Assembly: GCF_948329515.1 (NCBI RefSeq)
Contig: NZ_CAOJCN010000010.1
Location: forward strand, 169,900 to 233,899
Length of the DNA stretch: 64,000 bases
Reading direction: 5' to 3'
Source of the DNA: Cohnella rhizoplanae
GTDB lineage: Bacteria > Bacillota > Bacilli > Paenibacillales > Paenibacillaceae
Program-made: the position numbers and the translations under genes
The notes under the pieces: model-generated
Told to the model about the DNA's origin: nothing
The model's database searches: none
What the model saw: only the letters and a program-made list of their open reading frames with translations
Part shown: in pieces, positions 40,719 to 49,943 of the stretch
How positions within the stretch are numbered: position 1 is the stretch's first letter
How the letters are laid out: every line of letters starts with the position of its first letter

Positions 40719-40905
40719 GCTCTTTTCCGAAATAGGTAGAATCTATCGATATTTATATCCATAGTACCTCAATTATTGGAATCTGTCATTTTGTGTTGAC
40801 GGGGGATGAATTATGGAAGAACTTGTAGTACGATGAAACTATCAAATACGATCGTGAGGTTCTCTCCGCAGAACCGTAAGAAAAGAAAGCGGGCGCCTAT
40901 ATTCG

Positions 40906-43653
40906 ATGAAAAAAGTGGCTGTGTTCCTGGTATTGGTGTCTCTGGCGCTGTCCGGTTGGTCCGGTTATACGCTCGCGGATCGGGGCGGCAAGGACGAGAC
41001 GTCATGGAAAACGAAGCAAGGTCTGCATAACCTGTCGTTGTCGGCCGCCGGGGGAGACGGCTCGGTCGCCGTCGTGAGCGATTCGAAGCAGCATATCGAG
41101 CAGCTGGGCGCGGACGGAACGCTGATCGGACGAATGTCCTACGCCGCCGCGGACCGGGACGCCAGGGTCGACTTCAACGAGGCGGTCGCGGACGAAGAAG
41201 GCCGCGTCTACGCGCTGGCAACCATGCTCGATGCCTACGGCCTTTACGTGCAGAGCGAACGAATCGTGCGATACGACGGCGGCGGCAAAAACGGAAAGGT
41301 GCTGTTCGAGCGCAAGGGAGACGGCGCGAGCAAGCGCATCGGTCAGATCAAAGGCCTTCAGCTGACGGAAGGCGCTCTCTACTTTTACGAGGCCTCGGGC
41401 GAACAGCTCTTGCTGAAAAAAATCTCTCTGCCGGACGGCGCAGCAGAGACGACGTTCTCGTTTACGCTTCCTCCGGATCGGTTCCTGTCCGAGATTACGG
41501 GCACGGAGCCGGGGAAAATCTACTTTACGACCCGCAGAGGAAGCATCTACCGGGTAGACGCGGACGGCGCGAGCGCCAGGCTGTATCCGGAGACCGCGGC
41601 CGGCGTCAACTCCAAAAATTTCCCCGAGCTGCTCACCCTGCGCGCGGACGGCTCGCTCATGTATGTCGACCGGCTCGTCAACGCCGTCTCGGTGCTGGAT
41701 CCGCTCGCGCCAGCCGCAGCCAAGATCGTATTGGACGACGCATCGCTGCGCCGCGTCGCTCCCGGGTTGGACAGCTACGAGATCATGGATGTCAGACAGA
41801 CGCAGACCGGCTTTACCGTCGTGCTGAACGACCGGATATTGCTGTTTTCCGCCGACTTCTCGCCTGCGGGCCAGATCTCGCATACCTCGCTCGACAGCCG
41901 CACCTTATGGGATCGCCGTCTCTTATGGGTCGTCTTCTGGCTCAGCCTGCTGCTCCTCGTGTTTTCCGTTCGCATGTTCCACGTCCATGTGCTTAAGCGG
42001 CGCACCTCTCTGTTTCTCAAGCAGGTGCTCGCCACCGTTCCCGCGATTTTAATCGCCATGATCCTGCTCTCCAACTTTATCTACGACAGCTTCTCCTCGC
42101 GGATGGAGGGCCAGATGCAGCGGGAGCTCGCGCTGCTCGCGCGCAACGGCCAGAACCTGATCGACGGCGACCGGCTCGCCCGATTGCATTCGCCATCCGA
42201 TTACGGCAGCGCGGACTACACGGCGATCCGTACCAAGATGAACTTTCTGTTCGAAGGCGAGAACAGCGAGCAGCGACAGGGCTTGTACAGCACGCTATAT
42301 AAATACGAAGAAGGCCGGATCTACATCGTGATGGACGACGACGACGGCGTCAACATGTTCAAGCCGTTCGAGCAGAGCGAGGAGAACGCGGCGGTGCTGG
42401 CGCAAGGCGTTATCCGCACGGGGCAATGGGAGGATGCGGACGGCAAGTGGCTGTACGCGATCGGACCGGTCTACGACGGCGCGGGGCAGATCGTCGGCAT
42501 CTACGAGACCGGCCGCGACCTGAGCGTGCTGCAGCGGGAGAACCGCACGATTTATTACAACATTATCGAGAATATTTTGATGATCACGGCCGGGCTTATC
42601 GTACTGGTCACGCTCGCGACGTTTTTCCTGTTGTCTCCGATCCGCAAGCTGCGCAGGAGCGTCATGGCGATGGCCAACGGCGACTGGGATGTCGAGGCGA
42701 AGCTGCGCAACCGCGACGAGGTAGGAGATCTGGGCGAACAGTTCAACCGGATGGCGCGCTATATCCGTCAGCATATCGCCGACATCACCTCGTTCAGCGA
42801 AGCCTCGTACCGGTTCGTGCCGCAGCAGTTTTTCCATTCGCTCGGCAAGAAAGGAATCCTCGATATCCGGCTTGGGGACCAGATTCAAAAAAACATGGCC
42901 GTCATGGTTGCCAACCTTCGCGACTTCAGACAGCTGTCCAAGACGCTCAGCCCGAAGGAAAACTTCGACTTCATGAACTCCTTCCTGCGGCGATTCGGCC
43001 CGATCGTCAGGCAGGAGGACGGGCTGATCAGCAAGTATCTCGGCGCAGGCTTCATGGCGCTGTTCCCGGGCCATGCCGATGAAGCGATCCGGGCGGCAGT
43101 GGCACTGCGCAGGGAACTGGCCGTCTACAATCAGCACCGGCGGGGATCGGGCTACATGCCCGTCGATATCGGCATCGCGCTTCACAAGGGACCGCTCATG
43201 CTCGGCATTATCGGCGAAGAGCGCCGATGGGAGGGCAACGTCATCTCGGACGACGTCCAGCGGACGACGATGCTCGAGCAGATCTCGGATCTCGTAGGGT
43301 GCTCCATCGTCGCCACGCGCGATTATTTCGAGCAGCTGCGGGCGCCAGAACGGTTCATGCACCGCTCGCTCGGCCGGATTCGCCTGGAGGGCAGCGACGA
43401 GGCCATGGAACTGATCGACGTCTACGAGGGGGACCCCGAGCAGCAGCGCGCGGCCAAGGAACGCACCAAGGCGTTGTTCGAACGCGGTCTGGCGCTATGT
43501 CAGGAAGGGCGGTTCTACGATGCGCGCGAGACGTTCGTCGAGGTGATCAAGCAGAACCGGATGGACAAAGCCGCCAAGCTCTACTTTTATCTTTGCGACG
43601 AGTACTATCAAAAGGGCTCCGGGGCCGGCTGGAACGGTACGCTGGCCGTTTGA
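40906..43653 (+). CDS. receptor-like protein with degenerate class III cyclase domain
   Basis: 915 aa from ATG. It has a signal peptide (1-25), an extracellular region that reads as a beta-propeller (about 35-320), transmembrane helices at about 340-360 and 370-392, a second outer region (about 395-545), a third helix at about 550-578, a HAMP domain (about 578-630) and a class III nucleotidyl-cyclase fold (about 660-845), then a short TPR-like end. The two metal-binding aspartates are replaced: N670 in VANLRDF and A714 in YLGAGFMALF, exactly 44 residues apart as in true cyclases; the NxxAR-type Asn is Gln (ISDDVQ). It should not make cyclic nucleotides and may act as a sensor that binds a nucleotide or a partner. 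Confidence 0.85.
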   Translation: MKKVAVFLVLVSLALSGWSGYTLADRGGKDETSWKTKQGLHNLSLSAAGGDGSVAVVSDSKQHIEQLGADGTLIGRMSYAAADRDARVDFNEAVADEEGRVYALATMLDAYGLYVQSERIVRYDGGGKNGKVLFERKGDGASKRIGQIKGLQLTEGALYFYEASGEQLLLKKISLPDGAAETTFSFTLPPDRFLSEITGTEPGKIYFTTRRGSIYRVDADGASARLYPETAAGVNSKNFPELLTLRADGSLMYVDRLVNAVSVLDPLAPAAAKIVLDDASLRRVAPGLDSYEIMDVRQTQTGFTVVLNDRILLFSADFSPAGQISHTSLDSRTLWDRRLLWVVFWLSLLLLVFSVRMFHVHVLKRRTSLFLKQVLATVPAILIAMILLSNFIYDSFSSRMEGQMQRELALLARNGQNLIDGDRLARLHSPSDYGSADYTAIRTKMNFLFEGENSEQRQGLYSTLYKYEEGRIYIVMDDDDGVNMFKPFEQSEENAAVLAQGVIRTGQWEDADGKWLYAIGPVYDGAGQIVGIYETGRDLSVLQRENRTIYYNIIENILMITAGLIVLVTLATFFLLSPIRKLRRSVMAMANGDWDVEAKLRNRDEVGDLGEQFNRMARYIRQHIADITSFSEASYRFVPQQFFHSLGKKGILDIRLGDQIQKNMAVMVANLRDFRQLSKTLSPKENFDFMNSFLRRFGPIVRQEDGLISKYLGAGFMALFPGHADEAIRAAVALRRELAVYNQHRRGSGYMPVDIGIALHKGPLMLGIIGEERRWEGNVISDDVQRTTMLEQISDLVGCSIVATRDYFEQLRAPERFMHRSLGRIRLEGSDEAMELIDVYEGDPEQQRAAKERTKALFERGLALCQEGRFYDARETFVEVIKQNRMDKAAKLYFYLCDEYYQKGSGAGWNGTLAV

Positions 43654-43710
43654 CGCGGCTGGCCGATCTACGTACGGCGCATACCAGATCAGCATTGCGG
43701 GGGGCAAGTC

Positions 43711-44238
43711 GTGAAGGATACGCGATTGGATAGCACGGGAATCGTCATCAAAAGAATCGATACGCGCGAGGCCGCGGATGCGGTCGTCGCCTTTCTCCTG
43801 TCGCCGGAGGCGTTCGACGACGAACGTCCGACGCCGGGCGAGGAGGAACATTTTCGCACGCTGCCTTACATGGCGCTGGAGGGCAAGACGATCTATTGGT
43901 ACGCGACGGACTTGTCCGGCGCCGTCGTGGCCGCTACCGGCGTCGCCGAGAACGAGCAGCGCACGGGCGGGTATACCTGGGATTACCTGGTCGTACGCAG
44001 GGACTACCGGCGCGGGGGGCTGGCCATCCGGCTGGCCGGCGCGATGCTGGATTATCTGGCGGAACGCGGAGCCCGGTATCTGGTGACCTACACCTGCGAT
44101 CTGCCCGTGTACGAGGGCGTTCGGCGATTGTTCGAACGGCTCGGCTTCACGCTGAACGGGCGTCTGCCCGATTATTATTTCGACGGCGAAGACCGGCTCA
44201 TCTATTATCTGAATCTGCGGCCAGCCGGCGGCCGGTAG
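43711..44238 (+). CDS. GNAT-family N-acetyltransferase
   Basis: 175 aa from GTG 43711 with CGGGGGG upstream. The GNAT core shows WDYLVVRRDYRRGGLAIRLAGAML (in parts), the acetyl-CoA motif R-x-x-R-R/G-GLA, and YEGVRRLFERLGFTLNGRLPDYY at the end, a common arrangement for small-molecule or protein N-acetyltransferases. It lies 57 bp after the cyclase-like gene and 19 bp before the NTT-HEAT gene, so it may be in an operon with both. Substrate unknown. Confidence 0.85.
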   Translation: MKDTRLDSTGIVIKRIDTREAADAVVAFLLSPEAFDDERPTPGEEEHFRTLPYMALEGKTIYWYATDLSGAVVAATGVAENEQRTGGYTWDYLVVRRDYRRGGLAIRLAGAMLDYLAERGARYLVTYTCDLPVYEGVRRLFERLGFTLNGRLPDYYFDGEDRLIYYLNLRPAGGR

Positions 44239-44257
44239 CGTCAACAGAAGGAAAGAA

Positions 44258-47200
44258 GTGACAGTCATGAATATGGCGCATGCGCTCGGCAGGTTGGGCG
44301 TACGAACGGAGGACCGGCGCAAGGTAAGGCTGATGACGCCGATTTTTCTGATTTGCGGGATCGCCGAGGCTTTAACCTACAATGGCTTTATTACGTTGTT
44401 CAGCCAGCGCTTCGGCAGCGAATATCTGCCCTATATGTATACGGCAGAGGCTTTGATACTGCCGCTCGAGGCTTGGTTCATGAGCTGGCTGGCGATGAAG
44501 CTGTCCAAGCCCGACCTGATGAAAACGATGTACGCCGTCATGACGGGCATTCTGCTCGCGGATGCGGCCGTGCTGGGAGCGCTCCGCATCGCCGGCGCGG
44601 ATATGCGCTGGTTCTATCCGGTCCTGTTCCTGACCTCGAGCTTTGTCGTTCGCCAGCAGACGGTGCTGCTATGGAGCCTGGCCGTGGACGTCTGTCCGAC
44701 GCAGCAGGCGAAGCGGCTGATGCCGTTGTTCGTATCCGGAGCGACGCTCGGCGGCGTGGCGGGCGGCCTCCTGACGCAGGCGCTCAGTCCCCTGGGCGCC
44801 GAGCTGGTGTACGGTCTCGGTCCGATCCTGCTGATCGCGGCCTCGTTTAATTACCGCAAAGCGATCGTGCAATACCTGGTCCCGCTCGCCCTGCGGGCGG
44901 AGTCCGCAGGGGACGAAGAGACGGCGACTTCCTTTGAATATATAAAGCGAACGTTCCGCTCGCCTTTTTTGCTGGGCGTCATGGGCCTGATGACGCTAAT
45001 GCCGGCGCTCTACTACCTGGCGGAGTTTCTGTTCCTGAATACGGCGCACGGCTATTACCAGGACGAGCAGCAATTCGCCCGTATGTTCGGCATGGTGTCG
45101 ACGCTGCTGTTTTTGCTTGCTTTTCTGGTACAGTTGGCTTCGGGCAAGCTGGTTGCCTGGTTCGGCGCGAGCGGGATGCTGGTTGCGATCGCCGCCGCCT
45201 ATGCGGCGGCTTTCGGCGTGTCGGCCCTATTGCTCGGAAGCCAGGCCGCTGCGGTAGCCGCCGCAGCCGGCGCCTACATGCTGACCAACGTGCTCATCTT
45301 TTACTCGGCGGAGCCTTCTTTTCAGCTTTATTACAAGACGCTGCCGATCACGCAGAGAGACGGCTACAGGTATGCCGCGCAGGGGCTCGCTTCCTTCTTC
45401 GGCATCCTGCTCGGCGCGGGCCTGCAGTCGTTGCACAAGGCGGCGGGTCTCGGCTATCCCGTGCTGGCCGCAGTCGGCGCCGGCGCGGCGTTGCTGCTGA
45501 CGGCGCTGGCCTGGAACGTCCGGCGGCTGTACATGCGCGAGCTGGTCAAAGGCGTTCAGACGCTCGGACTCGAGGATCGGGAGCTGATGGAGTCGTATCG
45601 GGAGTTTTTCGGCAATGCGAAGGCGATGAGCTCCGTCGCCGGGCTGCTGCGGCACGAGCATGAAGGCGTGCGGGAGATCGCCGCCGATATCGTCGGAAGA
45701 ACGCAGGACGAGCGATATCTGCCCGAGCTGCAGCGGCTGCTGGACGACGCGAGTCCCGGCGTGCGTACCGCCGCGCTGCGGGCCATGCCGCTGGCGGGCG
45801 CCGACCTTCAGGCGCTCGTCCGGATCGGCGCCGTGCTCGAGGACGAGGAGCCTACGGTGAGGGCCGAAGGCGTCAGGCAGATGGCGCAGATGAAGCAATG
45901 GCCGGCGCAGGCGTTTTTCTTTCTCCGGATGAAGCTGCTCGATCCGCATCCGGCCGTCGTCGCCGAAGCCGTCAAGGCGATGTACGCGCTTGAGAGCGAG
46001 TCCAGCTACGAAGCGTGCTTCGAGGCGATCGAGCGGCTGCTCGCGCAAGGCGGCGAGCCTGCGGCGCACGTATGCGGCGTCGTCGCGGAGCTGCGGCTGC
46101 AGCGCTTCGCGGAGCAGGTCGAGCGGCTGCTGCACGACGCCCATCCTGCGGTGCGGCTCGCCGCGACGGCATGCCTGGGCAAGCTTGGCGCGACGCATGT
46201 CATCCCGCAGCTGCTCGAGCGTCTGCCGGCAGGCGACCAAGAGCTGCTGAACGTGACCGAGCGGGCGCTTATTAACATGGAAGCCTCAGGCGCGGCTCTG
46301 TTGATCGAGGCGTTGCCCGGCGCGCATGCGCAGACTTGGCGGGTCGTGATGGGCGCGCTCGCCGCCTTGCTGCAGGAAGACGAAGTGCGCGGTCGCCTGA
46401 CGGACGAAGCGCTCCGCCGCATGGGCGAGCTGGACGAGGCGGCGTCCTATGCGGCGGCGTTCCGCGCCGTCGGACGCGAGGACCTGGCCGCGCTGGCGTC
46501 GCTCGGCTTCAAGGGACAGCTGCACCGGGTCCAGGAGGCCGTATGGTCGCTGCTCGTCCGTCTGACCGACGAGCAGGTAGTGGCGGCGATCCGCCGGGCG
46601 CTGGCCGACCCCGACGACGAGACGAGGAGCAACGGCCTCGAGGTGCTGGCCGAGGGAGCGGGCGACCGCAGACTCGCGCAGCGGCTGGCCGCCGTGCTGC
46701 AGGCGGACTACGACGGCGCGGATCGCCCGCCGATGACGGCGGAGCAGGCCAGGTCAGCGCTCGCGCACGCATCGCGCTCCGCGGACGATTGGTGGCAAGA
46801 GATGGCGGCGGAGGCCGGAAGGGAGCGTGGCGGTTCCGTGGAAGCGCAAGGGATGCTCGGAAGACTGAATAAAGTGATCTATCTTAAAAACGTTCCTTAC
46901 TTCGCGGATCTGACGCTTGAGGAGCTTGGGCTTATCGCCGGCATCTCCGCCGAGCGAACGTTCGAGGACGGCGAGGCGCTGCTGGTCCGAGGCGAGACCG
47001 GCGAGGCGCTCTATGTCATCGTAGAAGGCAACGTGGAGTTGACGAGCATCACCGCCGCCGGTCTGGAGGCGACGCTCGGCGTGCTGGGCGCAGGAGACGT
47101 GTGCGGCGCCACGTCCGCGCTCGACCAATCGGTATCGACGGTGTCGGCTCACGCGCTGCTCGGCGACGTGCGGACGCTCGGCCTGGAGCGGGAGTCGCTG

Positions 47201-47305
47201 ACCCGCCTCATCCGGCTCTATCCGGACATCGGCCTCGGCTTGCTCCGCGCATCGCTGGCCCGCGTGAGGCTGCTGGAAGAGATGATGATGCGCATCGACT
47301 CTTGA
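44258..47305 (+). CDS. NTT-like membrane carrier fused to HEAT repeats and a cyclic-nucleotide-binding fold
   Basis: 1015 aa from GTG 44258 (AAGGAAAG six bases upstream; ATG 44267 is an alternative). Residues about 20-430 form ~12 transmembrane helices of ATP/ADP-carrier or MFS type (PIFLICGIAEALTYNGFITLF, VSGATLGGVAGGLL, RDGYRYAAQGLASFFGILLGAG; in parts). Residues about 455-850 are HEAT-like repeats (VREIAADIVGRTQDERYLPELQRLL, VRLAATACLGKLGATHVIPQLLERL; in parts). A cyclic-nucleotide-binding beta-barrel follows (about 880-1000: GEALLVRGETGEALYVIVEGNVEL), but its phosphate cassette lacks the usual Glu and Arg (CGATSALDQSVSTVSA). Role unknown; related fusions are known in several bacteria. Confidence 0.8.
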   Translation: MTVMNMAHALGRLGVRTEDRRKVRLMTPIFLICGIAEALTYNGFITLFSQRFGSEYLPYMYTAEALILPLEAWFMSWLAMKLSKPDLMKTMYAVMTGILLADAAVLGALRIAGADMRWFYPVLFLTSSFVVRQQTVLLWSLAVDVCPTQQAKRLMPLFVSGATLGGVAGGLLTQALSPLGAELVYGLGPILLIAASFNYRKAIVQYLVPLALRAESAGDEETATSFEYIKRTFRSPFLLGVMGLMTLMPALYYLAEFLFLNTAHGYYQDEQQFARMFGMVSTLLFLLAFLVQLASGKLVAWFGASGMLVAIAAAYAAAFGVSALLLGSQAAAVAAAAGAYMLTNVLIFYSAEPSFQLYYKTLPITQRDGYRYAAQGLASFFGILLGAGLQSLHKAAGLGYPVLAAVGAGAALLLTALAWNVRRLYMRELVKGVQTLGLEDRELMESYREFFGNAKAMSSVAGLLRHEHEGVREIAADIVGRTQDERYLPELQRLLDDASPGVRTAALRAMPLAGADLQALVRIGAVLEDEEPTVRAEGVRQMAQMKQWPAQAFFFLRMKLLDPHPAVVAEAVKAMYALESESSYEACFEAIERLLAQGGEPAAHVCGVVAELRLQRFAEQVERLLHDAHPAVRLAATACLGKLGATHVIPQLLERLPAGDQELLNVTERALINMEASGAALLIEALPGAHAQTWRVVMGALAALLQEDEVRGRLTDEALRRMGELDEAASYAAAFRAVGREDLAALASLGFKGQLHRVQEAVWSLLVRLTDEQVVAAIRRALADPDDETRSNGLEVLAEGAGDRRLAQRLAAVLQADYDGADRPPMTAEQARSALAHASRSADDWWQEMAAEAGRERGGSVEAQGMLGRLNKVIYLKNVPYFADLTLEELGLIAGISAERTFEDGEALLVRGETGEALYVIVEGNVELTSITAAGLEATLGVLGAGDVCGATSALDQSVSTVSAHALLGDVRTLGLERESLTRLIRLYPDIGLGLLRASLARVRLLEEMMMRIDS

Positions 47306-47383
47306 CGCGCAGGGCGCCGCTATTCCAACTTTACAAGCCGGTTCGATTCTATTAGGATTTAGACAAGAGCTGGCCATTGCCGA

Positions 47384-47420
47384 GGAAGACCGGGTTGCAC
47401 GCCGCCCCGTCTTCCTTTTT
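47384..47420 (+). terminator. intrinsic terminator
   Basis: GGAAGAC (47384-47390) pairs with GTCTTCC (47409-47415), with GGG/CCC inside after one mismatch, then five T. It ends the transcript of the carrier gene 79 bp after its stop. Confidence 0.8.
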
Positions 47421-47447
47421 CATGCGCCGGGTAGAGGAGGAAAGGTC

Positions 47448-48128
47448 ATGGCTTTGGAATACCACAAGATCGCGTCGATCGACGATCCCTACTTTGCCAA
47501 GATGCACGAGCTCATGGGTCGCGTATTCCCGCTGGAGGAGGTACTGGCGTTCGAGCTGTGGCGGGAGCCGCTGCTCGATCCGACGATCCAGGTGTACGTC
47601 GCGGTGATGGACGGCGAGGTCGTCGGCGCGACCGAATACCGCTACCGGCCCGAGTTCGCGGTGGCGATGACCGACTTCACGATCGTAGGACGTCCGGGCA
47701 TGGGCATCGGCCGGTTTCTGCTCGTGCAGCGCGAGGCCCATCTGAAGCGGCTGGAGACCGAGAGCGGCGTGCCGATGCTCGGCATGTTCGCGGAGATCTA
47801 CGATCCGGCGCAGCTGGACGAGAACGAGGCGGCCGGTCCGGTCGGGCCGATGCATCCGGCGGTTCGCAGAGAAGTGCTGTCCCATCTGGGCTTCAAACGG
47901 CTGGATCTCGCCTACGTCCACCCGTCCTGGGATCATGAGGGCAAGGCCGTTACGGGACTCGACCTCTGCTTCAGACCGGCCGACGACGCCGTCTCCGAGC
48001 TGCCCGCGACGCTGGCCGCCGGGTTCCTGCGCTGGTACTATGCCGCGCTGCCGAACAAGCCGGAGGCTTGGGAGCGGATGGTCGCGGATCTGGAAGGGCT
48101 GGAGCGCGTGCCGCTGCTGGCGATCTGA
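47448..48128 (+). CDS. GNAT-like acetyltransferase
   Basis: 226 aa from ATG with GAGGAGGAAAGG upstream. The first ~120 residues read as a GNAT fold: VYVAVMDGEVVGATEYRY, DFTIVGRPGMGIGRFLLVQREAHL (in parts), with GxGIG-type pyrophosphate loop. The C-terminal part (FKRLDLAYVHPSWDHEGKAVTGLDLCFRP; in parts) is found in Paenibacillus-type homologues without known role. It is followed after 34 bp by the MBL hydrolase gene. Substrate unknown. Confidence 0.75.
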   Translation: MALEYHKIASIDDPYFAKMHELMGRVFPLEEVLAFELWREPLLDPTIQVYVAVMDGEVVGATEYRYRPEFAVAMTDFTIVGRPGMGIGRFLLVQREAHLKRLETESGVPMLGMFAEIYDPAQLDENEAAGPVGPMHPAVRREVLSHLGFKRLDLAYVHPSWDHEGKAVTGLDLCFRPADDAVSELPATLAAGFLRWYYAALPNKPEAWERMVADLEGLERVPLLAI

Positions 48129-48162
48129 TATAGACTCGAACCGAAGAAGGAAGGTACGCGAT

Positions 48163-48984
48163 TTGTCTTTTTCGCAACAAGAGATGGTCGTCACGGTGCT
48201 AGGGCATGGAGACTCGCTCGGCACGCCCCGCGTCTACTGCGGCTGCGCCGTGTGCGAGGAAGCGCGGGCGGGCGGACTCAATATTCGGCGCCGCTCGGCG
48301 ATCTGGCTGAATACGGCGGACGAGGCGCCGCTGCTCGTCGACTGCGGTCCGGACTGGCGTCACCAGATGGAGCGACTAGGCGTCAGGCGGGTAGGTCAGG
48401 CGCTGCTGACGCATGCGCACGTCGACCATATCGGCGGCTTGGCGGAGTGGGCCGACGCCTGCCGCTGGCTCGAGACCACGGCCGAGCTGCATGCGCCGGC
48501 AGAGGTGCTGTCCGACGTGAACATCCGGTACCCGTGGATCGGAGGGCGGCTCCTGCATCGACCGATCGATCCGGCCGGCGAGCTGACCTATGGCGGCTGG
48601 ACGATTCGAGCTTGGAAGGTCAACCACGGAAAAAACGGCTATTCGTACGCATATCGGTTCGAACACCCGAATGGCGGGGCTTGGGCGTATTGCCCGGATT
48701 CCATCGATCTGACGGAGTCGCAGAAAGCGCCGCTGTCCGGACTATCGCTGCTCATCCTCGGCACGAGCTTCTACGAGGAGCCTTATCCGATGGAGACGCG
48801 GTCGCTGTACGACGTGAAGGAAGGACTGCAGCTCGCCGAGGAGGTTGGCGCCGAGTCCGTCGTATTTACGCATCTGTCCCACGACATCGACGTGAGGCGG
48901 GACTACGGCTTGCCCGACTGGGCGAGATTTGCGTACGAAGGCATGGAGCTGCGGATTGCGGCCGAGCGCAGCCGCCGCGAGTAA
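48163..48984 (+). CDS. PhnP-like metallo-beta-lactamase-fold hydrolase
   Basis: 273 aa from TTG 48163, nine bases after AAGGAAGG. The protein begins VTVLGHGDSLGTPRVYCGCAVCEEA, where the paired cysteines match the structural zinc site of PhnP-type phosphodiesterases. The metal motif is THAHVDHIGG; further ligands are likely in NHGKNGYSY, CPDSIDL and FTHLSHDIDV. PhnP acts on cyclic phosphate esters in phosphonate breakdown, but no C-P lyase genes are near, so the substrate here is open. Ends before a strong bidirectional terminator. Confidence 0.85.
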   Translation: MSFSQQEMVVTVLGHGDSLGTPRVYCGCAVCEEARAGGLNIRRRSAIWLNTADEAPLLVDCGPDWRHQMERLGVRRVGQALLTHAHVDHIGGLAEWADACRWLETTAELHAPAEVLSDVNIRYPWIGGRLLHRPIDPAGELTYGGWTIRAWKVNHGKNGYSYAYRFEHPNGGAWAYCPDSIDLTESQKAPLSGLSLLILGTSFYEEPYPMETRSLYDVKEGLQLAEEVGAESVVFTHLSHDIDVRRDYGLPDWARFAYEGMELRIAAERSRRE

Positions 48985-49022
48985 AGACTTAAGCTGCGGA
49001 ATGTCCAGCCCCGCGCGTAAAC

Positions 49023-49056
49023 AAAAAGTCAGGGCCGCCGGCCCTGACTTTTTTGA
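49023..49056. terminator. bidirectional intrinsic terminator
   Basis: A perfect 14-bp stem (49023-49036 with 49040-49053) on a 3-base loop with A and T runs. It separates the MBL hydrolase (+) and thiN (-) genes. Confidence 0.92.
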
Positions 49057-49713
49057 TTAATCCCGGCTTCTGATGACGAGCAGCGAGCCGCTGCCGAGAG
49101 ATATCGTGCCCTGCGGCTCCGCGAGCAGATTGCTGACGCCGAGCGACATGCCTTGACGCAGCGTAGCGTTGTGCAGCGGATAGGCAAAGCCGGTCAGCGT
49201 TACGCCTGTCACCTCTCCGTCGAGCGGCAACAGCGATATGTAGGCATAACGGTCATCCGCGGCCAGGCGCGCCGATGACCGCAGCAGCCGGATCTCGTTG
49301 TGCGCGTCCACGAGCAGCGCCGATGCGCCCGCATCGGCCGCGACGGCCAGCAGCTGGACGTTGGCGAGGCTGTGATCGAAGCGGGTGCCGAGCCCGCCCG
49401 CGATCACGATGTCCCTGTACCCGCGCTTTAGCGCTTCCCGCAGCGCGAGCTCGGTATCGGACCAATCCTTGTCCACCGCGTCATACTCGGCGGTCTCGAC
49501 GGCCGCTTCGCGAATGCGCGCGAGCGCGTCCGCGTCGACGGAGTCGAAGTCGCCGAGGGCGAGATCCGGCGCGACGCCGTGCTGAACGAGAAAGTAGGCG
49601 CCTCTGTCGGCGCCGATCAGATAGTCTCCGGGCTGCGCGAGCGAGAGGCTCCAGGTTCCAAGGGTGCCGCCCGTATAGATGACGGCGCGTCCCGACGAAG
49701 ATGCATGCGACAA
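49057..49713 (-). CDS. thiN: thiamine pyrophosphokinase
   Basis: 218 aa from TTG 49713, nine bases after GGGAGG; the TTG at 49749 would place that site inside the gene. All family marks are present: IGADRGAYFLVQHGVAPDLALGDFDSV (in parts; GADRG and GDFDS bind metal and ATP), KDWSDTELALREAL, and GGLGTRFDHSLANVQLL, followed by the C-terminal beta-sandwich that binds thiamine (ISLLPLDGEVTGVTLTGFAYPL). The enzyme makes thiamine diphosphate, the cofactor of the pyruvate dehydrogenase E1 encoded 3 kb away. Length agrees with Bacillus ThiN. Confidence 0.94.
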   Translation of the reverse strand: MSHASSSGRAVIYTGGTLGTWSLSLAQPGDYLIGADRGAYFLVQHGVAPDLALGDFDSVDADALARIREAAVETAEYDAVDKDWSDTELALREALKRGYRDIVIAGGLGTRFDHSLANVQLLAVAADAGASALLVDAHNEIRLLRSSARLAADDRYAYISLLPLDGEVTGVTLTGFAYPLHNATLRQGMSLGVSNLLAEPQGTISLGSGSLLVIRSRD

Positions 49714-49844
49714 GGTCCGTTTCCTCCCGGCAATCGATATGCGGTTCAACCGCGTGCATTAACATATAGAACCTAGTATAAATGCAATAGCGTCCGGATG
49801 CGACTCGCATGTTTCGATTGCGATCGAATGGTGCAAATTCTCCG

Positions 49845-49874
49845 TTGCGGCATCCGCCCGGTAGCCGATACAAT
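49845..49874 (+). promoter_or_regulatory. possible sigma-A promoter before the TRIC channel gene
   Basis: TTGCGG (49845-49850) and TACAAT (49869-49874) at 18-bp spacing, 70 bp before the TTG start. Confidence 0.35.
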
Positions 49875-49943
49875 AGATGAGGCGGTAGGCGGGCAGCATG
49901 GCGCCGCATCGCCCGACTAGAGAATCGGCCGGGGGTTATCGTT

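Noticed and set aside
40906..43653. Active adenylate or guanylate cyclase
   Set aside because: Both metal-binding aspartates are replaced (N670, A714), so only the fold can be claimed.
49714..49943. TPP riboswitch near thiN
   Set aside because: The conserved CUGAGA and ACCUGAU-type blocks of the TPP aptamer are not present in either orientation.
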